From assembly GCF_003441595.1 (NCBI RefSeq), contig NZ_CP031848.1, positions 1,364,001-1,428,000 of the forward strand: a stretch of 64,000 nucleotides of DNA. Direction: 5' to 3'. Source of the stretch: Marinobacter sp. Arc7-DN-1 (GTDB lineage Bacteria > Pseudomonadota > Gammaproteobacteria > Pseudomonadales > Oleiphilaceae). Under the pieces are notes generated by a model that did no database searches, was not told where the DNA came from, and saw only the letters and a list, made by a program, of their open reading frames with translations. This document shows, one piece after another, positions 17,863 through 27,570 of the stretch (its first letter is position 1; each line of letters starts with the position of its first letter). The translations under genes were made by a program, and so were the position numbers.

Positions 17863-17972
17863 GCAGTCGACCGGGGCACTCCTTCCGGGAGACGCCATAA
17901 ACCCATCCCTGGGGGCTTGAGCGCAGCATCCCTGCTGCGCACACTCCCGGAAGGAGCGCCCCGGTCGACTGC
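17863..17972. repeat. Long intergenic hairpin element A
   Basis: Arms of 29 bases (17863-17891 and 17944-17972) pair with one mismatch. The 52-base core carries smaller hairpins such as GCGCAGC-loop-GCTGCGC. It sits between the convergent ends of alkB and the crotonase gene. Read on the minus strand its core (TGTGCG, AGC, GGATG) is a diverged version of the cores in elements B (38455) and C (45084). A role as a bidirectional terminator or mRNA 3' stabiliser is likely. Confidence 0.85.
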
Positions 17973-18046
17973 CCCGAACTTTGGCAAGATAGTCGAATTT
18001 GCCTGAAGCGCTAAAGACAAATCTTCCCCGGGAACAAGCTTGTAGC

Positions 18047-18826
18047 TCACTTCCCTCGAAATACCGCTTCCCGCCTTTCCAGGAAGGACTGAATTCCCTC
18101 TTTTACATCGTCACTGGCCATTACCGGCTGCAGATCCGGGAATAAACGCTGTTTCGCGACTTCCTGCCCTTCACTGACTGCGATCTTTGACGATCTCAGA
18201 CTACCCTGGACACCCAGAGGGGCTGCCTTTGCAATTTTCTCGGCGATTTCCAGCGCGACATTAAACTGCTCACCCGGCTCCACCAGTTCCTGTATCAACC
18301 CCCATTGGTAGGCCTGATCAGCGGTCCATTCGTCGCCAGTCAGCAGGTATCGCTGGGCATTGCCCCAGCCGATTTCCCGTTGCAGCCGGATGGTCGCGCC
18401 ACCGCAGGCGAAGATGCCGCGTTTGACTTCCAGTTGGGCAAAGCGGGTGCCTTTGGCAGCAACCCGCACATCGGTGTTGAGCATCATTTCCACGCCGCAG
18501 GTAAAGCAGATGCCCTGGGCGGCGAAGATGACGGGTTTGCTGAGGCCGGCTCCGGTAATGTGGAACGGGTCCAGTTCGCCCTCGCCCGGCTCGATGCCTT
18601 TGCCGTTGGCAAACACGCCGGCCCAGTCGTCCAGTTGCAGGCCGCTGGTGAAGTGGTCGCCTTCGGCGTACATCAGCCCGACCCGCAGATCCGGGTCGCT
18701 CTCCAGCTGGTAATAAGCCGCCGCGATCTGGTGGTACATCTCGCGGTTCATGGCGTTCATTTTTTCCGGGCGGTTCAGCCCGATCAGCAGGATGTGGTTT
18801 TTCTTTTCAACGTTAACCAGGGCCAT
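18047..18826 (-). CDS. Enoyl-CoA hydratase/isomerase (crotonase) family protein
   Basis: About 259 residues from the ATG at 18826, which has AAGGTGA just upstream; a GTG at 18835 is an alternative. The crotonase fold is clear: LNRPEKMNAMNREM, the first oxyanion segment as DHFTSGLQLDDW, and GICFTCGVEMMLNTDVRVA. The usual catalytic glutamates are not evident: the second acidic position lies in RGIFACGGATIRLQREIG. The exact reaction is therefore uncertain; beta-oxidation hydratase or isomerase activity is plausible. It lies just downstream of the acyl-CoA dehydrogenase gene on the same strand. Confidence 0.85.
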   Translation of the reverse strand: MALVNVEKKNHILLIGLNRPEKMNAMNREMYHQIAAAYYQLESDPDLRVGLMYAEGDHFTSGLQLDDWAGVFANGKGIEPGEGELDPFHITGAGLSKPVIFAAQGICFTCGVEMMLNTDVRVAAKGTRFAQLEVKRGIFACGGATIRLQREIGWGNAQRYLLTGDEWTADQAYQWGLIQELVEPGEQFNVALEIAEKIAKAAPLGVQGSLRSSKIAVSEGQEVAKQRLFPDLQPVMASDDVKEGIQSFLERREAVFRGK

Positions 18827-18882
18827 TGCCTTCACCTTATATATCGTTTTTCTTTTCCGCGTGCTGCACCTAAGTCTGGGCG

Positions 18883-18920
18883 CAATCGGCTGGGACCCCT
18901 TTCAGGGACCCAGCCGATTG
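18883..18920 (-). terminator. Hairpin between acyl-CoA dehydrogenase and crotonase genes
   Basis: CAATCGGCTGGGACCC pairs with GGGACCCAGCCGATTG with a single mismatch. It lies 14 bases past the dehydrogenase stop. There is no long T run, so it may be an attenuating or RNA-stabilising hairpin rather than a full terminator. Confidence 0.65.
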
Positions 18921-18934
18921 TGCCTCCTCTCAGA

Positions 18935-20737
18935 TCAGAACCACTCGGATTTCATGTTGAGGCAGGTGTCATCCTGATTCCTCAGCAATACCAGGTCCTG
19001 AGCCACGGTTGGTAATTCCCAGTGGAAGAAGTACTGCGCAGCCTGGAGTTTGCCCTGGTAGAAGTTGCGCTCGTTATCGCTGTTGGCGGAACCCAGGGCG
19101 TGGGCAGCCGTGTTGGCCTGGCGGAGCCACATCCAGGCGACAATGATGTGGCCGAACAGGTGCAGGTAGCAGGAGGCGTTGGCCAGGGTTTTGTCGACTT
19201 CGCCGCCCACCAGGGATTTGCCGAGGCTCTGGGTGACTTTTACCGCCTGCTGCAGGGTTTCGCTCAGGGACAGGGCCCATTGCTGGCAGCGGTCGGTGGT
19301 GGCCGCTTCCAGATCCACCTGCATTTCCTGCATCAGCAGCTGCAGGCCGTGGCTCTGGTCCTGCCAGATCTTGCGGCCGAGCAGATCCAGGGCCTGAATG
19401 CCGTTGGTACCTTCGTGGATAGGGTTCAGGCGGTTATCGCGCCAGCATTGCTCAACCGGGTATTCCCGGGTGTAGCCGGCGCCGCCGTAGACCTGAATGG
19501 CCAGATCGTTGGCCTTGGGGCCGTAGTCGGAGGGCCAGGCCTTGATCACCGGAGTGAGCAGGTCCAGCAGCTTCCCGGCTTCTTCGCGTTTCTGTTCGTC
19601 CGGGTGGGTGTGCTGGTCGTCCATCAGTCGGGCGCCATAGAGGCACAGGGCCAGACCGCCCTCGCTGTAGGCTTTCTGGGCCAGCAACATGCGCCGGACA
19701 TCGGCGTGGTCGATGATGGGGACCTGCGAGGATTCCGGGTTCTTCTCGCTGGCCTTGCGGCCCTGCAGGCGGTCTTTGGCGTATTCCAGGCTGTGCATGT
19801 AACCGCGATATCCGATCACGGCAGCGCCAAAACCCACGCCAACCCGGGCTTCGTTCATCATCTGGAACATGTATTTCAGGCCCTGGTGGGGCTCGCCAAC
19901 CAGGTAGCCTTGGCACGGGGCGTCGTCACCGAAACTGAGGGCAGTGGAGGTGGTGCCCCGGTAACCGAGTTTGTGGATCAGGCCGGCAAGGCTGACGCCG
20001 TTGCGTTCGGTGGGGTTGCCCTCTTGGTCCACCAGGAATTTAGGCACGATAAACAGGGAGATGCCCTTCACACCCGCCGGAGCGCCTTTGATCCTGGCCA
20101 GCACCATGTGAACGATGTTGTCGGTGATGGATTGTTCACCACCTGAGATGTAGATCTTGGCGCCCTTGATCAGGTAATGGCCGTTATCCGCAGGCGATGC
20201 CGAGGTGCGGATGTCTGCCAGGGAGGAGCCGGCGTGGGGCTCTGTCAGGGCCATGGTGCCGCTGAACCGGCCGCAGAGCATGTTCGGCAGGAAGGTGGTT
20301 TTCTGCTGTTCGTTGCCGAAGACGCGGATGAGGTTGGCGGCGGCGGTGGTCAGGAACGGGTAGCCGGCGGTGCCGGGATTGGCCGCGGTGAAGAAGCCAT
20401 TGCAGGCGGCCATCACGGATTCTGGCAGTTGCATGCCGCCCAGCTCATAGTCATAGCGTCCGGCGATAAAGCCAGCCTGGGCATAGGCCTCGACGGCTTC
20501 TTTGACCTGCGGCAGCATCTCGACCTGGCCGTTGACGAATTTGGGTTCGTCCTTGTCGGCGGCACTGTTGTGGGTGGCGAACTTTTCCCGGGCCATTTTG
20601 TCGGCGGTTTCGATGACGGCATCGAAGGTGTCGCGACTGTGTTCGCTGAAGCGCTCGCGGGTGGTGAGGTTTTCAGTATCGAGAACTTCGTAGAGCTGGA
20701 ACGCCAGGTCGCGGCGGTCGATCAGGGTGTCGGTCAT
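18935..20737 (-). CDS. Acyl-CoA dehydrogenase (about 600-residue, DmdC/AcdA-like class)
   Basis: A 600-residue FAD enzyme of the long acyl-CoA dehydrogenase class with an extra N-terminal region. Visible features are MALTEPHAGSSLADIRT (acyl-CoA/FAD binding), GAKIYISGGEQ, the FAD-site QVYGGAGYTREYPVEQCWRD and the catalytic-Glu motif IHEGTNGIQALDLLGRK. The C-terminal ~150 residues form the four-helix extension seen in DmdC-like proteins. It oxidises an acyl-CoA to the enoyl-CoA. The likely context is fatty acid and alkane degradation. Confidence 0.92.
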   Translation of the reverse strand: MTDTLIDRRDLAFQLYEVLDTENLTTRERFSEHSRDTFDAVIETADKMAREKFATHNSAADKDEPKFVNGQVEMLPQVKEAVEAYAQAGFIAGRYDYELGGMQLPESVMAACNGFFTAANPGTAGYPFLTTAAANLIRVFGNEQQKTTFLPNMLCGRFSGTMALTEPHAGSSLADIRTSASPADNGHYLIKGAKIYISGGEQSITDNIVHMVLARIKGAPAGVKGISLFIVPKFLVDQEGNPTERNGVSLAGLIHKLGYRGTTSTALSFGDDAPCQGYLVGEPHQGLKYMFQMMNEARVGVGFGAAVIGYRGYMHSLEYAKDRLQGRKASEKNPESSQVPIIDHADVRRMLLAQKAYSEGGLALCLYGARLMDDQHTHPDEQKREEAGKLLDLLTPVIKAWPSDYGPKANDLAIQVYGGAGYTREYPVEQCWRDNRLNPIHEGTNGIQALDLLGRKIWQDQSHGLQLLMQEMQVDLEAATTDRCQQWALSLSETLQQAVKVTQSLGKSLVGGEVDKTLANASCYLHLFGHIIVAWMWLRQANTAAHALGSANSDNERNFYQGKLQAAQYFFHWELPTVAQDLVLLRNQDDTCLNMKSEWF

Positions 20738-21021
20738 GCTGGGTCTCCTGTTTGTTGCAGACAGCCTCTCACAACTGGTTTTTTCTGGGAACCGGCGCTT
20801 GCGACATAATCATGGTCACTATTGCCACACTCTGGCCAAACCCTGCCTGCTACCGGACTCATCAGGTGCTCGCTGGCCGGGGCATGAAGCGGGCGGGTTC
20901 GGGCTCTGATCTCCCGCAGAATCGCTTTCTGGCGCGGGTTATGCAGCTAATTTTCCTGAAGGCCAGGTTCCGGCCGGTAACGTAAAGAATACCGACAGGT
21001 GTAGATATGGGGAGGTTCGCC

Positions 21022-21210
21022 ATGAACGCACCAATCAGACAAAGCCAGGCAGATATTCTGGGCCGGCTCTATGATATGAAACGCAAACAGATCGAACACG
21101 CCCTCCAGCAGGGGAACAGCTTGCGCTGCCAGGTACTTGAAGCAGAAGCCGAGGCTATTTCAAGCGCGTTGAAATCCGTTCGGGAGCCGCTTGCCCCTAT
21201 CGGCTGTTGA
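21022..21210 (+). CDS. Small hypothetical protein
   Basis: A 62-residue soluble protein starting at the ATG at 21022, seven bases after GGGAGG. It is mostly helical (ADILGRLYDMKRKQIEHALQ, then LEAEAEAISSALKSV), compatible with a short coiled coil. I do not recognise a family. The strong ribosome-binding site argues that it is real. Confidence 0.6.
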   Translation: MNAPIRQSQADILGRLYDMKRKQIEHALQQGNSLRCQVLEAEAEAISSALKSVREPLAPIGC

Positions 21211-21664
21211 TTGCCATTCCTGGTCACCTGTTGCCGTTTTCCGACGGTATCAGATGGCCGGCACCACTTCGGCACCTTGACGGGTGGCCCGTTGTACGCC
21301 GAACTTCCCCGGCGACATCCGCGCCACCAATCAGGTGCCGGGCACACCTTGATCAATGGCAAGTTGACTTGACCTTACGAACTGGCCACGTATCATCGGA
21401 TTTCAAGTTTCACTGACGGAGCAACCATGACCGTAAGGTCTTTCGGCTGCATTAGCATTATCCGCCCACCTGTTGCCGCTGACATCGCGCGGCACCGGGG
21501 ACGCCTGCCGTACTTCCCGGACCCGCCCGTTGCCTGCTGATCCACCCTGACACCCCCACGGTAAAGGCACCGGAATGCACTAGGCGGGGTGGCTGGCCGA
21601 AGACTAGACTCAGGCAAATACGCCTTAGATGTTCACGTGAAAGAAAACCAATAACGAGGTTGCG
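21211..21664. other. Intergenic region without a convincing gene
   Basis: About 450 bases before the mrp operon. Open frames on both strands lack ribosome sites and protein-like composition. The only candidate is a 37-codon frame from ATG 21427 with GGAG upstream (MTVRSFGCISIIRPPVAA at its start), which I do not trust. The mrp promoter must lie here, but I could not pick a clear -35/-10 pair. Confidence 0.5.
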
Positions 21665-24466
21665 ATGTCGCTACCGCTGGTTGTTTTACTGCCTTTCCTG
21701 GGCGCCATGGCCGCACCCCTGTTCGTCCAGGGTGGGCGGACCGCGATTGCCATCGCATCGTCGGTACCCGCCCTGATTGCCCTTGCGGCCCTCTTTCCCC
21801 ACTGGCAAACCCTGGCTGATGGCGGTGTGGTGCTGCACAGCTATGAATGGTTGCCGGCCCTCGGTCTCTCGTTCAGTTTCCGGCTCGACGGGCTTTCGTT
21901 GCTGTTTGCCTTGCTGATACTGATCATCGGGCTGCTGATCATTCTTTATTCCCGCTACTACCTGAAAGCCCACGAAAACGTCGGCAAGTTCTACGCGCTC
22001 CTGCTGTGTTTCAAGGGTTCCATGCTCGGGATCGTGCTTTCGGGCAATCTTCTTTTAATCATGATTTTCTGGGAGCTGACCAGCCTTACCTCATTCCTGC
22101 TGATCAGCTTCTGGACCCACAAACAGGACGCCCGGCGCGGCGCCCGGATGGCCCTGGCCGTGACGGGCGGTGGTGGGTTTGCGCTGCTTGCCGGCATACT
22201 GATCATCGGCAACATTGTTGGCAGCTTTGAGCTTGATGATGTCCTGGCAGCGGGTGACCTGATCAAGAACCATGCCCTCTACCCGGTTGTCCTCACTCTC
22301 GTTCTGCTGGGTGCTTTCACAAAATCCGCCCAGTTCCCGTTCCATTTCTGGCTGCCCCATGCCATGCAGGCACCCACGCCGGTATCGGCCTACCTGCATT
22401 CAGCCACGATGGTTAAGGCCGGCGTCTTTCTGATGGCCAGGCTTTACCCGGCGCTGGCGGGCACCGAGCAATGGTTCTACATGGTCAGCTTTACCGGCAT
22501 GGCCACCATGCTGCTGGGCGCCTACACCGCCATGTTCAAGCACGATCTGAAAGGCCTGCTGGCCTATTCAACGGTGAGTCAACTGGGCCTTATTACCCTG
22601 CTGTTCGGCATGGGCACCCAGCTTGCGGCCGTTGCGGCGATTTTCCACGTGATCAACCACGCCACCTTCAAGGCCTCCCTGTTCATGGCCGCGGGCATCA
22701 TCGACCATGAAACCGGCACCCGGGATATGCGCCGCATTAACGGGCTCTGGCGTTTCATGCCGCACACGGCCACCCTGGCCATGGTTGCTGCCGCATCGAA
22801 CGCCGGGGTGCCGCTGCTGAACGGCTTTCTGAGCAAGGAAATGTTCTTCGCCGAATCACTGGCGCTGAACCTGCCGGGGCTCTGGGCCTGGCTGCCACCA
22901 ATCGTGGCGACCCTGGCGGGCGTCTTCACGGTGGCTTACTCCGCACGTTTTATCCACGACGTTTTCTTCAACGGCAAGCCGGTTGATCTTCCGATCTACC
23001 CTCCACACGAGCCTCCCCGTTACATGAAGATCCCGGCGGAGATTCTCGTGTTTGCGCTCGTCATGATCGGCATCTTTCCGGCCATCTCGGTCGGCCCGCT
23101 GCTTTACATGGCGGCATCCGCCACATTTGGCGGCAATGTGCCGGATTACCAACTCGCGGCGTTCCACGGTTTCAACCTCCCGCTGATGATGAGTTTTTTC
23201 GCTTTTGCCGGCGGTTTGCTCATGTACAGCCAACGCCAGCGCTTTTTCGATTTTCACGCACGGTTCCGGGAAATCGATGAAAAGGCCGTATTCGAGGCCG
23301 TCGTCTCCCGCATTGTCGACCTGGCCAACCGGTTTACCGCACGGCTGGAAAACGGTTCGCTCCAGCGTTACGCGGTGCTGCTGGTCGTCAGCGTGATCAC
23401 AGTCGCGGCCATGCCTGTTCTCAGCCTTGGCATTTTTGTCGGGGAGAACGGTCTCAGCCCGATAGACTGGCCAACCGCTATTGCGGCCGGGGTGCTTATC
23501 CTCTGTGCGCTGGCCACCGCAGCCATGCACAGGGAGCGGTTCTACGCACTGGTTCTGCTGAGCGTGGTCGGCCTGATGGTGGCCCTTGCGTTCGCCCGCT
23601 TCTCGGCGCCGGACCTGGCGATGACCCAGTTGTCCGTGGAAGTTGTCACGATTGTTCTGCTGATGCTTGCCCTTTTCTACATGCCATCCTGGACGCCCGT
23701 CGAAACCTCCAACGGGCGGCGGTTCCGCGACATTGCCATTGCCCTGGCAGCGGGAACCGGCATGACGCTGGTTACCCTGGCGATGCTGACACAACCGTTC
23801 AGCTCCATCTCCGATTTCTTCCTCGAAAACAGCAAGCCCGGCGGTGGCGGCACCAACGTGGTCAACATCATTCTCGTGGACTTCCGTGGCTTCGACACCC
23901 TGGGCGAGATTACCGTTCTGGCCATCGCGGCCTTGGGCATTTACGCCATGCTCAAGAACATTGCCCTGACACCGCCACCCGGCGATGGTCAGGGACACGC
24001 GTGGACACGGGATGCCCATCCGTTGATGCTGCGCCAGATTGCCCGCCCGATGCTGCCGCTGGCGCTGATGGTTTCCGTGTTCATCTTCCTGCGGGGCCAC
24101 AATCTTCCGGGCGGCGGCTTTATCGCCGGCCTGATCACGTCGGTTGCCCTGATCCTCCAGTACATTGCCAGCGGAATGATCTGGACCCAGGACCGGATTT
24201 CGTTCCGCTATCACAATGTGATCGGTCTGGGCCTGCTGTTCGCAACCGTTGCCGGCGCGGGCAGCTTTGCCTTCAGCTATCCGTTCCTCACCTCCACCTT
24301 TGGTTACATTACCTGGCCGGTGGTGGGCAAGTTTGAGGTTGCCTCGGCCCTGGTCTTTGATCTGGGCGTCTACCTGACGGTTATCGGAGCCACCCTGCTG
24401 GCCCTGGTGAGCATTGGCCGGCTGTCTCCCCACTCCGCCATCAAGAGTAAAAAGGAGGGTGCGTAA
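21665..24466 (+). CDS. mrpA: Na+/H+ antiporter subunit A with fused B domain
   Basis: A 933-residue membrane protein. Residues about 1-500 form the NuoL/ND5-like antiporter core (e.g. GLLAYSTVSQLGLITLLFG, KSAQFPFHFWLPHAMQAPTP). Residues about 600-770 are the MrpA-specific C-terminal helices, and residues about 780-933 are an MnhB-like domain (FIFLRGHNLPGGGFIAGLI), so A and B are fused as in the PhaAB type. It is the largest subunit of the Mrp complex, exchanging cytoplasmic Na+ for external H+. It starts the operon, and its stop overlaps the mrpC start by one base. Confidence 0.95.
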   Translation: MSLPLVVLLPFLGAMAAPLFVQGGRTAIAIASSVPALIALAALFPHWQTLADGGVVLHSYEWLPALGLSFSFRLDGLSLLFALLILIIGLLIILYSRYYLKAHENVGKFYALLLCFKGSMLGIVLSGNLLLIMIFWELTSLTSFLLISFWTHKQDARRGARMALAVTGGGGFALLAGILIIGNIVGSFELDDVLAAGDLIKNHALYPVVLTLVLLGAFTKSAQFPFHFWLPHAMQAPTPVSAYLHSATMVKAGVFLMARLYPALAGTEQWFYMVSFTGMATMLLGAYTAMFKHDLKGLLAYSTVSQLGLITLLFGMGTQLAAVAAIFHVINHATFKASLFMAAGIIDHETGTRDMRRINGLWRFMPHTATLAMVAAASNAGVPLLNGFLSKEMFFAESLALNLPGLWAWLPPIVATLAGVFTVAYSARFIHDVFFNGKPVDLPIYPPHEPPRYMKIPAEILVFALVMIGIFPAISVGPLLYMAASATFGGNVPDYQLAAFHGFNLPLMMSFFAFAGGLLMYSQRQRFFDFHARFREIDEKAVFEAVVSRIVDLANRFTARLENGSLQRYAVLLVVSVITVAAMPVLSLGIFVGENGLSPIDWPTAIAAGVLILCALATAAMHRERFYALVLLSVVGLMVALAFARFSAPDLAMTQLSVEVVTIVLLMLALFYMPSWTPVETSNGRRFRDIAIALAAGTGMTLVTLAMLTQPFSSISDFFLENSKPGGGGTNVVNIILVDFRGFDTLGEITVLAIAALGIYAMLKNIALTPPPGDGQGHAWTRDAHPLMLRQIARPMLPLALMVSVFIFLRGHNLPGGGFIAGLITSVALILQYIASGMIWTQDRISFRYHNVIGLGLLFATVAGAGSFAFSYPFLTSTFGYITWPVVGKFEVASALVFDLGVYLTVIGATLLALVSIGRLSPHSAIKSKKEGA

Positions 24467-24834
24467 TGGAGCTTGTTTTCGCACTGGTTATCGGTGCCCT
24501 GACAGCATCCGGCGTTTATCTGGTTTTGCGGGCACGCACCTTTCCTGTGGTGGTGGGTCTCACTCTGCTGTCCTACGGCGTGAACCTGTTTCTTTTTTCC
24601 AGTGGCCGGCTGGCGACCGGACAGCAGCCTGTTATCGGCACCGCAGCAAACTATTCCGATCCGCTTCCCCAGGCGCTGGTGCTTACCGCCATTGTGATCG
24701 GCTTCGCCATGACCGCATTTGTTGTTGTGCTGTCACTACGAAATCTGGCGGATCACGAGAACGACCATGTCGATGGCCAGAAACCCTATAAATCCCCCGC
24801 CCCCGAGGAAGAAGAGGAGGTAACCGGCCAATGA
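24466..24834 (+). CDS. mrpC: Na+/H+ antiporter subunit C
   Basis: A 122-residue NuoK-like subunit with three transmembrane helices; the conserved segments FPVVVGLTLLSYGVNLFLFS and LPQALVLTAIVIGFAMTAF identify it. An acidic tail (EEEEEV) follows. Its stop overlaps the mrpD start by four bases. It forms part of the proton/sodium path in the Mrp complex. Confidence 0.95.
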   Translation: MELVFALVIGALTASGVYLVLRARTFPVVVGLTLLSYGVNLFLFSSGRLATGQQPVIGTAANYSDPLPQALVLTAIVIGFAMTAFVVVLSLRNLADHENDHVDGQKPYKSPAPEEEEEVTGQ

Positions 24835-26348
24835 ACCACTGGCTTACCGCTCCTGTTCTGATTCCCCTGCTCGGAGGTATCCTGCAGGCGTTGATGGGTT
24901 ACGCCCCCATCAGCCTGCGCCGCACGCTGGCGTTGGCAACCACCGTTCTGATACTGGTTTCGGCCATTGTGCTGCTGGTGCTGGCCAACGACGGCAGCTA
25001 CCGGATTTACGCCCTCGGGAACTGGCAGCCTCCGTTTGGCATTGTTCTGGTGCTTGACCGGCTGGCCGCCCTGATGCTGGTCATGACCGCCGTTCTGGCC
25101 CTGTTCTGCCATACCTTCGCTATTGGTGGCGCCGATGAGGGCAATCGCCAGTTCCATGCCCTGTTCCTGTTTCAGCTCATGGGCCTGAACATTGCCTTCC
25201 TCACTGGCGACCTGTTCAACCTGTTCGTTGCCTTCGAGGTTCTGCTCATTGCCTCCTATGGCCTGCTGATGCACGGCGGAGGAACGGTAAGAACCGTGCC
25301 GGGCCTGCATTATGTGGTGCTGAACCTGGTTGGCTCCGCGATATTCCTGATCAGTGTCGGGATGATCTACAGCGTTACCGGCACCCTGAATATGGCGGAT
25401 CTGGCGGTCAAGATCCCCGAGGTTTCCGGTGAAAACCTGAATATCGTCAAGGCCGGCGGCATGATGCTGCTGGTGGTGTTCGGCTTGAAAGCCGCCATTC
25501 TGCCCCTGTGTTTCTGGCTGCCAAGAGCCTATTCGAAAGCCACGGCTCCCGTCGCCGCTCTGTTCGCGGTAATGACCAAAGTCGGCGTTTACGCCATTTT
25601 GCGGGTCTATCTGCTGATCTTTGGCGACAATGCTGGCGAACTCGCCAATCTCGGTATGGACTGGCTGTTCCCCATTGCCCTGGCTACCCTCGCCATGGGT
25701 GTCATTGGCGCTCTGGGCTCCGGCAGCCTGAAAACCCTGGTCGCCTGGCAGGTAATCATTTCGGTGGGCACGTTGCTGGCTCCGGTCGCGCTTGGCTCCG
25801 AGGCCGGTCTTTCCGCTGCCCTGTTCTACCTGCTGAGCACCACCTGGACCGTCGGCGGCCTGTTCCTGGTCTCGGAGCTGGTGGCTGACCAGCGGGGCAC
25901 GGCCACTGACCGAATCGTTACCGCTCCACCGATGCAGAACCGCACTTTCCTGAGTGTCCTGTTCCTGATCGGTGCCGTTGCCGCGGCCGGCCTCCCGCCC
26001 CTGAGCGGTTTCTTCGGCAAGGTACTGATCCTGAAAGCCGTTGAGCCGGGAACCGAGATGGCCTGGCTGTGGTCGGTGCTCCTGATCGGCAGCTTCCTCA
26101 CTATCATCGCCTACAGTCGTGCGGGAAGCATTGTTTTCTGGCGGACCGTGGACGGCCATATGGAAACGCCAGACCCACTCAACGGCCGGGTTTCCATCGC
26201 CACCGGCGCGTTGGTCGCCCTTGCGGTTGTCATGGTTGTGCTGGCAGGTCCCATCACCCGCTATACCGACGCGACGGCAGCACAGCTGCATAACAATGAC
26301 GCCTACATCGAAACCTTAAAGACCCCCATGGTCGGGGAGGGTGACTGA
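24831..26348 (+). CDS. mrpD: Na+/H+ antiporter subunit D
   Basis: A 505-residue NuoM/NuoN-like subunit with about fourteen helices. FNLFVAFEVLLIASYGLLMH, LKAAILPLCFWLPRAYSKAT and AAGLPPLSGFFGKVLILKA are family hallmarks; the conserved lysines and glutamate of the antiporter fold are present. It overlaps mrpC by four bases and mrpE by one, indicating tight translational coupling. Confidence 0.95.
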   Translation: MNHWLTAPVLIPLLGGILQALMGYAPISLRRTLALATTVLILVSAIVLLVLANDGSYRIYALGNWQPPFGIVLVLDRLAALMLVMTAVLALFCHTFAIGGADEGNRQFHALFLFQLMGLNIAFLTGDLFNLFVAFEVLLIASYGLLMHGGGTVRTVPGLHYVVLNLVGSAIFLISVGMIYSVTGTLNMADLAVKIPEVSGENLNIVKAGGMMLLVVFGLKAAILPLCFWLPRAYSKATAPVAALFAVMTKVGVYAILRVYLLIFGDNAGELANLGMDWLFPIALATLAMGVIGALGSGSLKTLVAWQVIISVGTLLAPVALGSEAGLSAALFYLLSTTWTVGGLFLVSELVADQRGTATDRIVTAPPMQNRTFLSVLFLIGAVAAAGLPPLSGFFGKVLILKAVEPGTEMAWLWSVLLIGSFLTIIAYSRAGSIVFWRTVDGHMETPDPLNGRVSIATGALVALAVVMVVLAGPITRYTDATAAQLHNNDAYIETLKTPMVGEGD

Positions 26349-26836
26349 TGCTTGATCGCCTGAGTTTTCCGCAACCCTGGTTGAGCCTGATCCTGTTCAC
26401 TACCTGGCAGTTGCTCAGCGACGGCGTGTCCGGCGCCAGTATCGTGATGGGCCTGATCCTGGCCTGGCTGATCCCGCAACTGACTCAGGGCTTCTGGCCC
26501 GAGCGGCCGGCGTTCGTTAAGTCCTGGCGGATGCCCATGTATCTGGCTGTCGTGCTCAAGGACATTGTGGTTGCCAGCTTCTCGGTCGCCCGCCTGATTC
26601 TGAGCCCGCGCCAGCCGCGCCCGATTTTCGTCTGTTACCCTCTTCAGCTCGAGCAGCCGCTGGCGATTACCATCCTCGCCAGCACCATTTCGCTCACACC
26701 AGGCACCGTCAGCGTCGATGTCAGCGATGACAACAAGACCCTCCTGATCCACGCCCTTGATGCAGCCAGCGACCAGGAGGTCATTGGCGCCATACACAAC
26801 CGCTACGAGAAGCCGTTGATGGAGATGTTCCAATGA
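26348..26836 (+). CDS. mrpE: Na+/H+ antiporter subunit E
   Basis: A 162-residue MrpE family protein. Two N-terminal hydrophobic segments are followed by a soluble domain with the typical LASTISLTPGTVSVDVSDD motif. It is needed for assembly of the Mrp complex in studied systems. The neighbouring genes overlap on both sides. Confidence 0.93.
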   Translation: MLDRLSFPQPWLSLILFTTWQLLSDGVSGASIVMGLILAWLIPQLTQGFWPERPAFVKSWRMPMYLAVVLKDIVVASFSVARLILSPRQPRPIFVCYPLQLEQPLAITILASTISLTPGTVSVDVSDDNKTLLIHALDAASDQEVIGAIHNRYEKPLMEMFQ

Positions 26837-27102
26837 TGACAATCGCCCTCTACACCTCGATTTCCATGGTCACCCTGGCGACCCTGCTCAACGTCTACCG
26901 GCTGATCAAGGGGCCGGACGCACCAGACCGGGTACTGGCACTGGACACGCTCTACATCAACGCCATTGCCCTGATTATCCTGCTCGGAATCGCCCTGGGG
27001 ACGCGGATGTACCTGGAAGCCGCCCTGCTTATTGCTGTCATGGGCTTTGTCGGAACCGTGGCCATGGCCAAATACCTGAAGCGGGGCAGTGTCATTGAAT
27101 AG
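26833..27102 (+). CDS. mrpF: Na+/H+ antiporter subunit F
   Basis: An 89-residue MrpF protein with three helices and the conserved RLIKGPDAPDRVLALDTL motif. The start overlaps the mrpE stop by four bases. Confidence 0.94.
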   Translation: MMTIALYTSISMVTLATLLNVYRLIKGPDAPDRVLALDTLYINAIALIILLGIALGTRMYLEAALLIAVMGFVGTVAMAKYLKRGSVIE

Positions 27103-27141
27103 GATTGCCCCGAACCGGTTTCGTCGCGGAGGATACTGACC

Positions 27142-27474
27142 ATGAGTCTGATCACCGAATACGTTATTTCTGCCCTGCTGCTGCTCGGGAGCGCCTTTAC
27201 CCTGGTTGGCGCCATCGGCCTGGCCAGGCTGCCGGACTTTTTTACCCGCCTTCACGGCCCAACCAAGGCTACAACCCTGGGGGTCGGCGCCATCATGCTC
27301 AGCTCGGTGATTTACTTCAGCGCCAGGGGCGAGGGCGTGGGCATTTCGGAGATCCTGATTACCCTGTTCCTGGTAATCACGGCCCCGGTCAGCGCTAACA
27401 TTCTTGCCAAGGCGGCCATGCATATAGGCGTCAGAACGGTGGAAAACACCGCAGGCAAGCCCTGGGAGCAGTGA
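27142..27474 (+). CDS. mrpG: Na+/H+ antiporter subunit G
   Basis: A 110-residue MrpG protein, the last gene of the operon. GAIGLARLPDFFTRLHGPTK is the family signature, and three helices span the protein. It is preceded by GCGGAGG in a 39-base gap, the only real gap within the operon. No terminator is obvious before the ppnP promoter. Confidence 0.94.
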   Translation: MSLITEYVISALLLLGSAFTLVGAIGLARLPDFFTRLHGPTKATTLGVGAIMLSSVIYFSARGEGVGISEILITLFLVITAPVSANILAKAAMHIGVRTVENTAGKPWEQ

Positions 27475-27510
27475 ATGGCCGCAGTTGGCACACTGACCGG
27501 GATTTTGTCA

Positions 27511-27538
27511 TTGGACTTGAAGATTTTTGCCGTATAGT
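27511..27538 (+). promoter_or_regulatory. Sigma-70-type promoter for ppnP
   Basis: TTGGAC (27511-27516), a 16-base spacer and TATAGT (27533-27538) lie 33 bases before the ppnP ATG. A TGAGGAG ribosome site follows at 27556. This would let ppnP be transcribed independently of the mrp operon. Confidence 0.65.
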
Positions 27539-27570
27539 AGGCCCCCAAACCCTTATGAGGAGCCCAGCAT

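Noticed and set aside
19022-20146. 374-codon open frame antisense to the acyl-CoA dehydrogenase gene
   Set aside because: Low-complexity Val/Gly/Gln composition and full overlap with a conserved enzyme gene.
22856-24484. 542-codon open frame antisense to mrpA
   Set aside because: It is a shadow of the high-GC mrpA coding sequence; rich in Gln/His/Arg/Gly, with no domain and no ribosome site.
24786-26291. 501-codon open frame antisense to mrpD
   Set aside because: Same kind of shadow; the plus-strand MrpD match is unambiguous.
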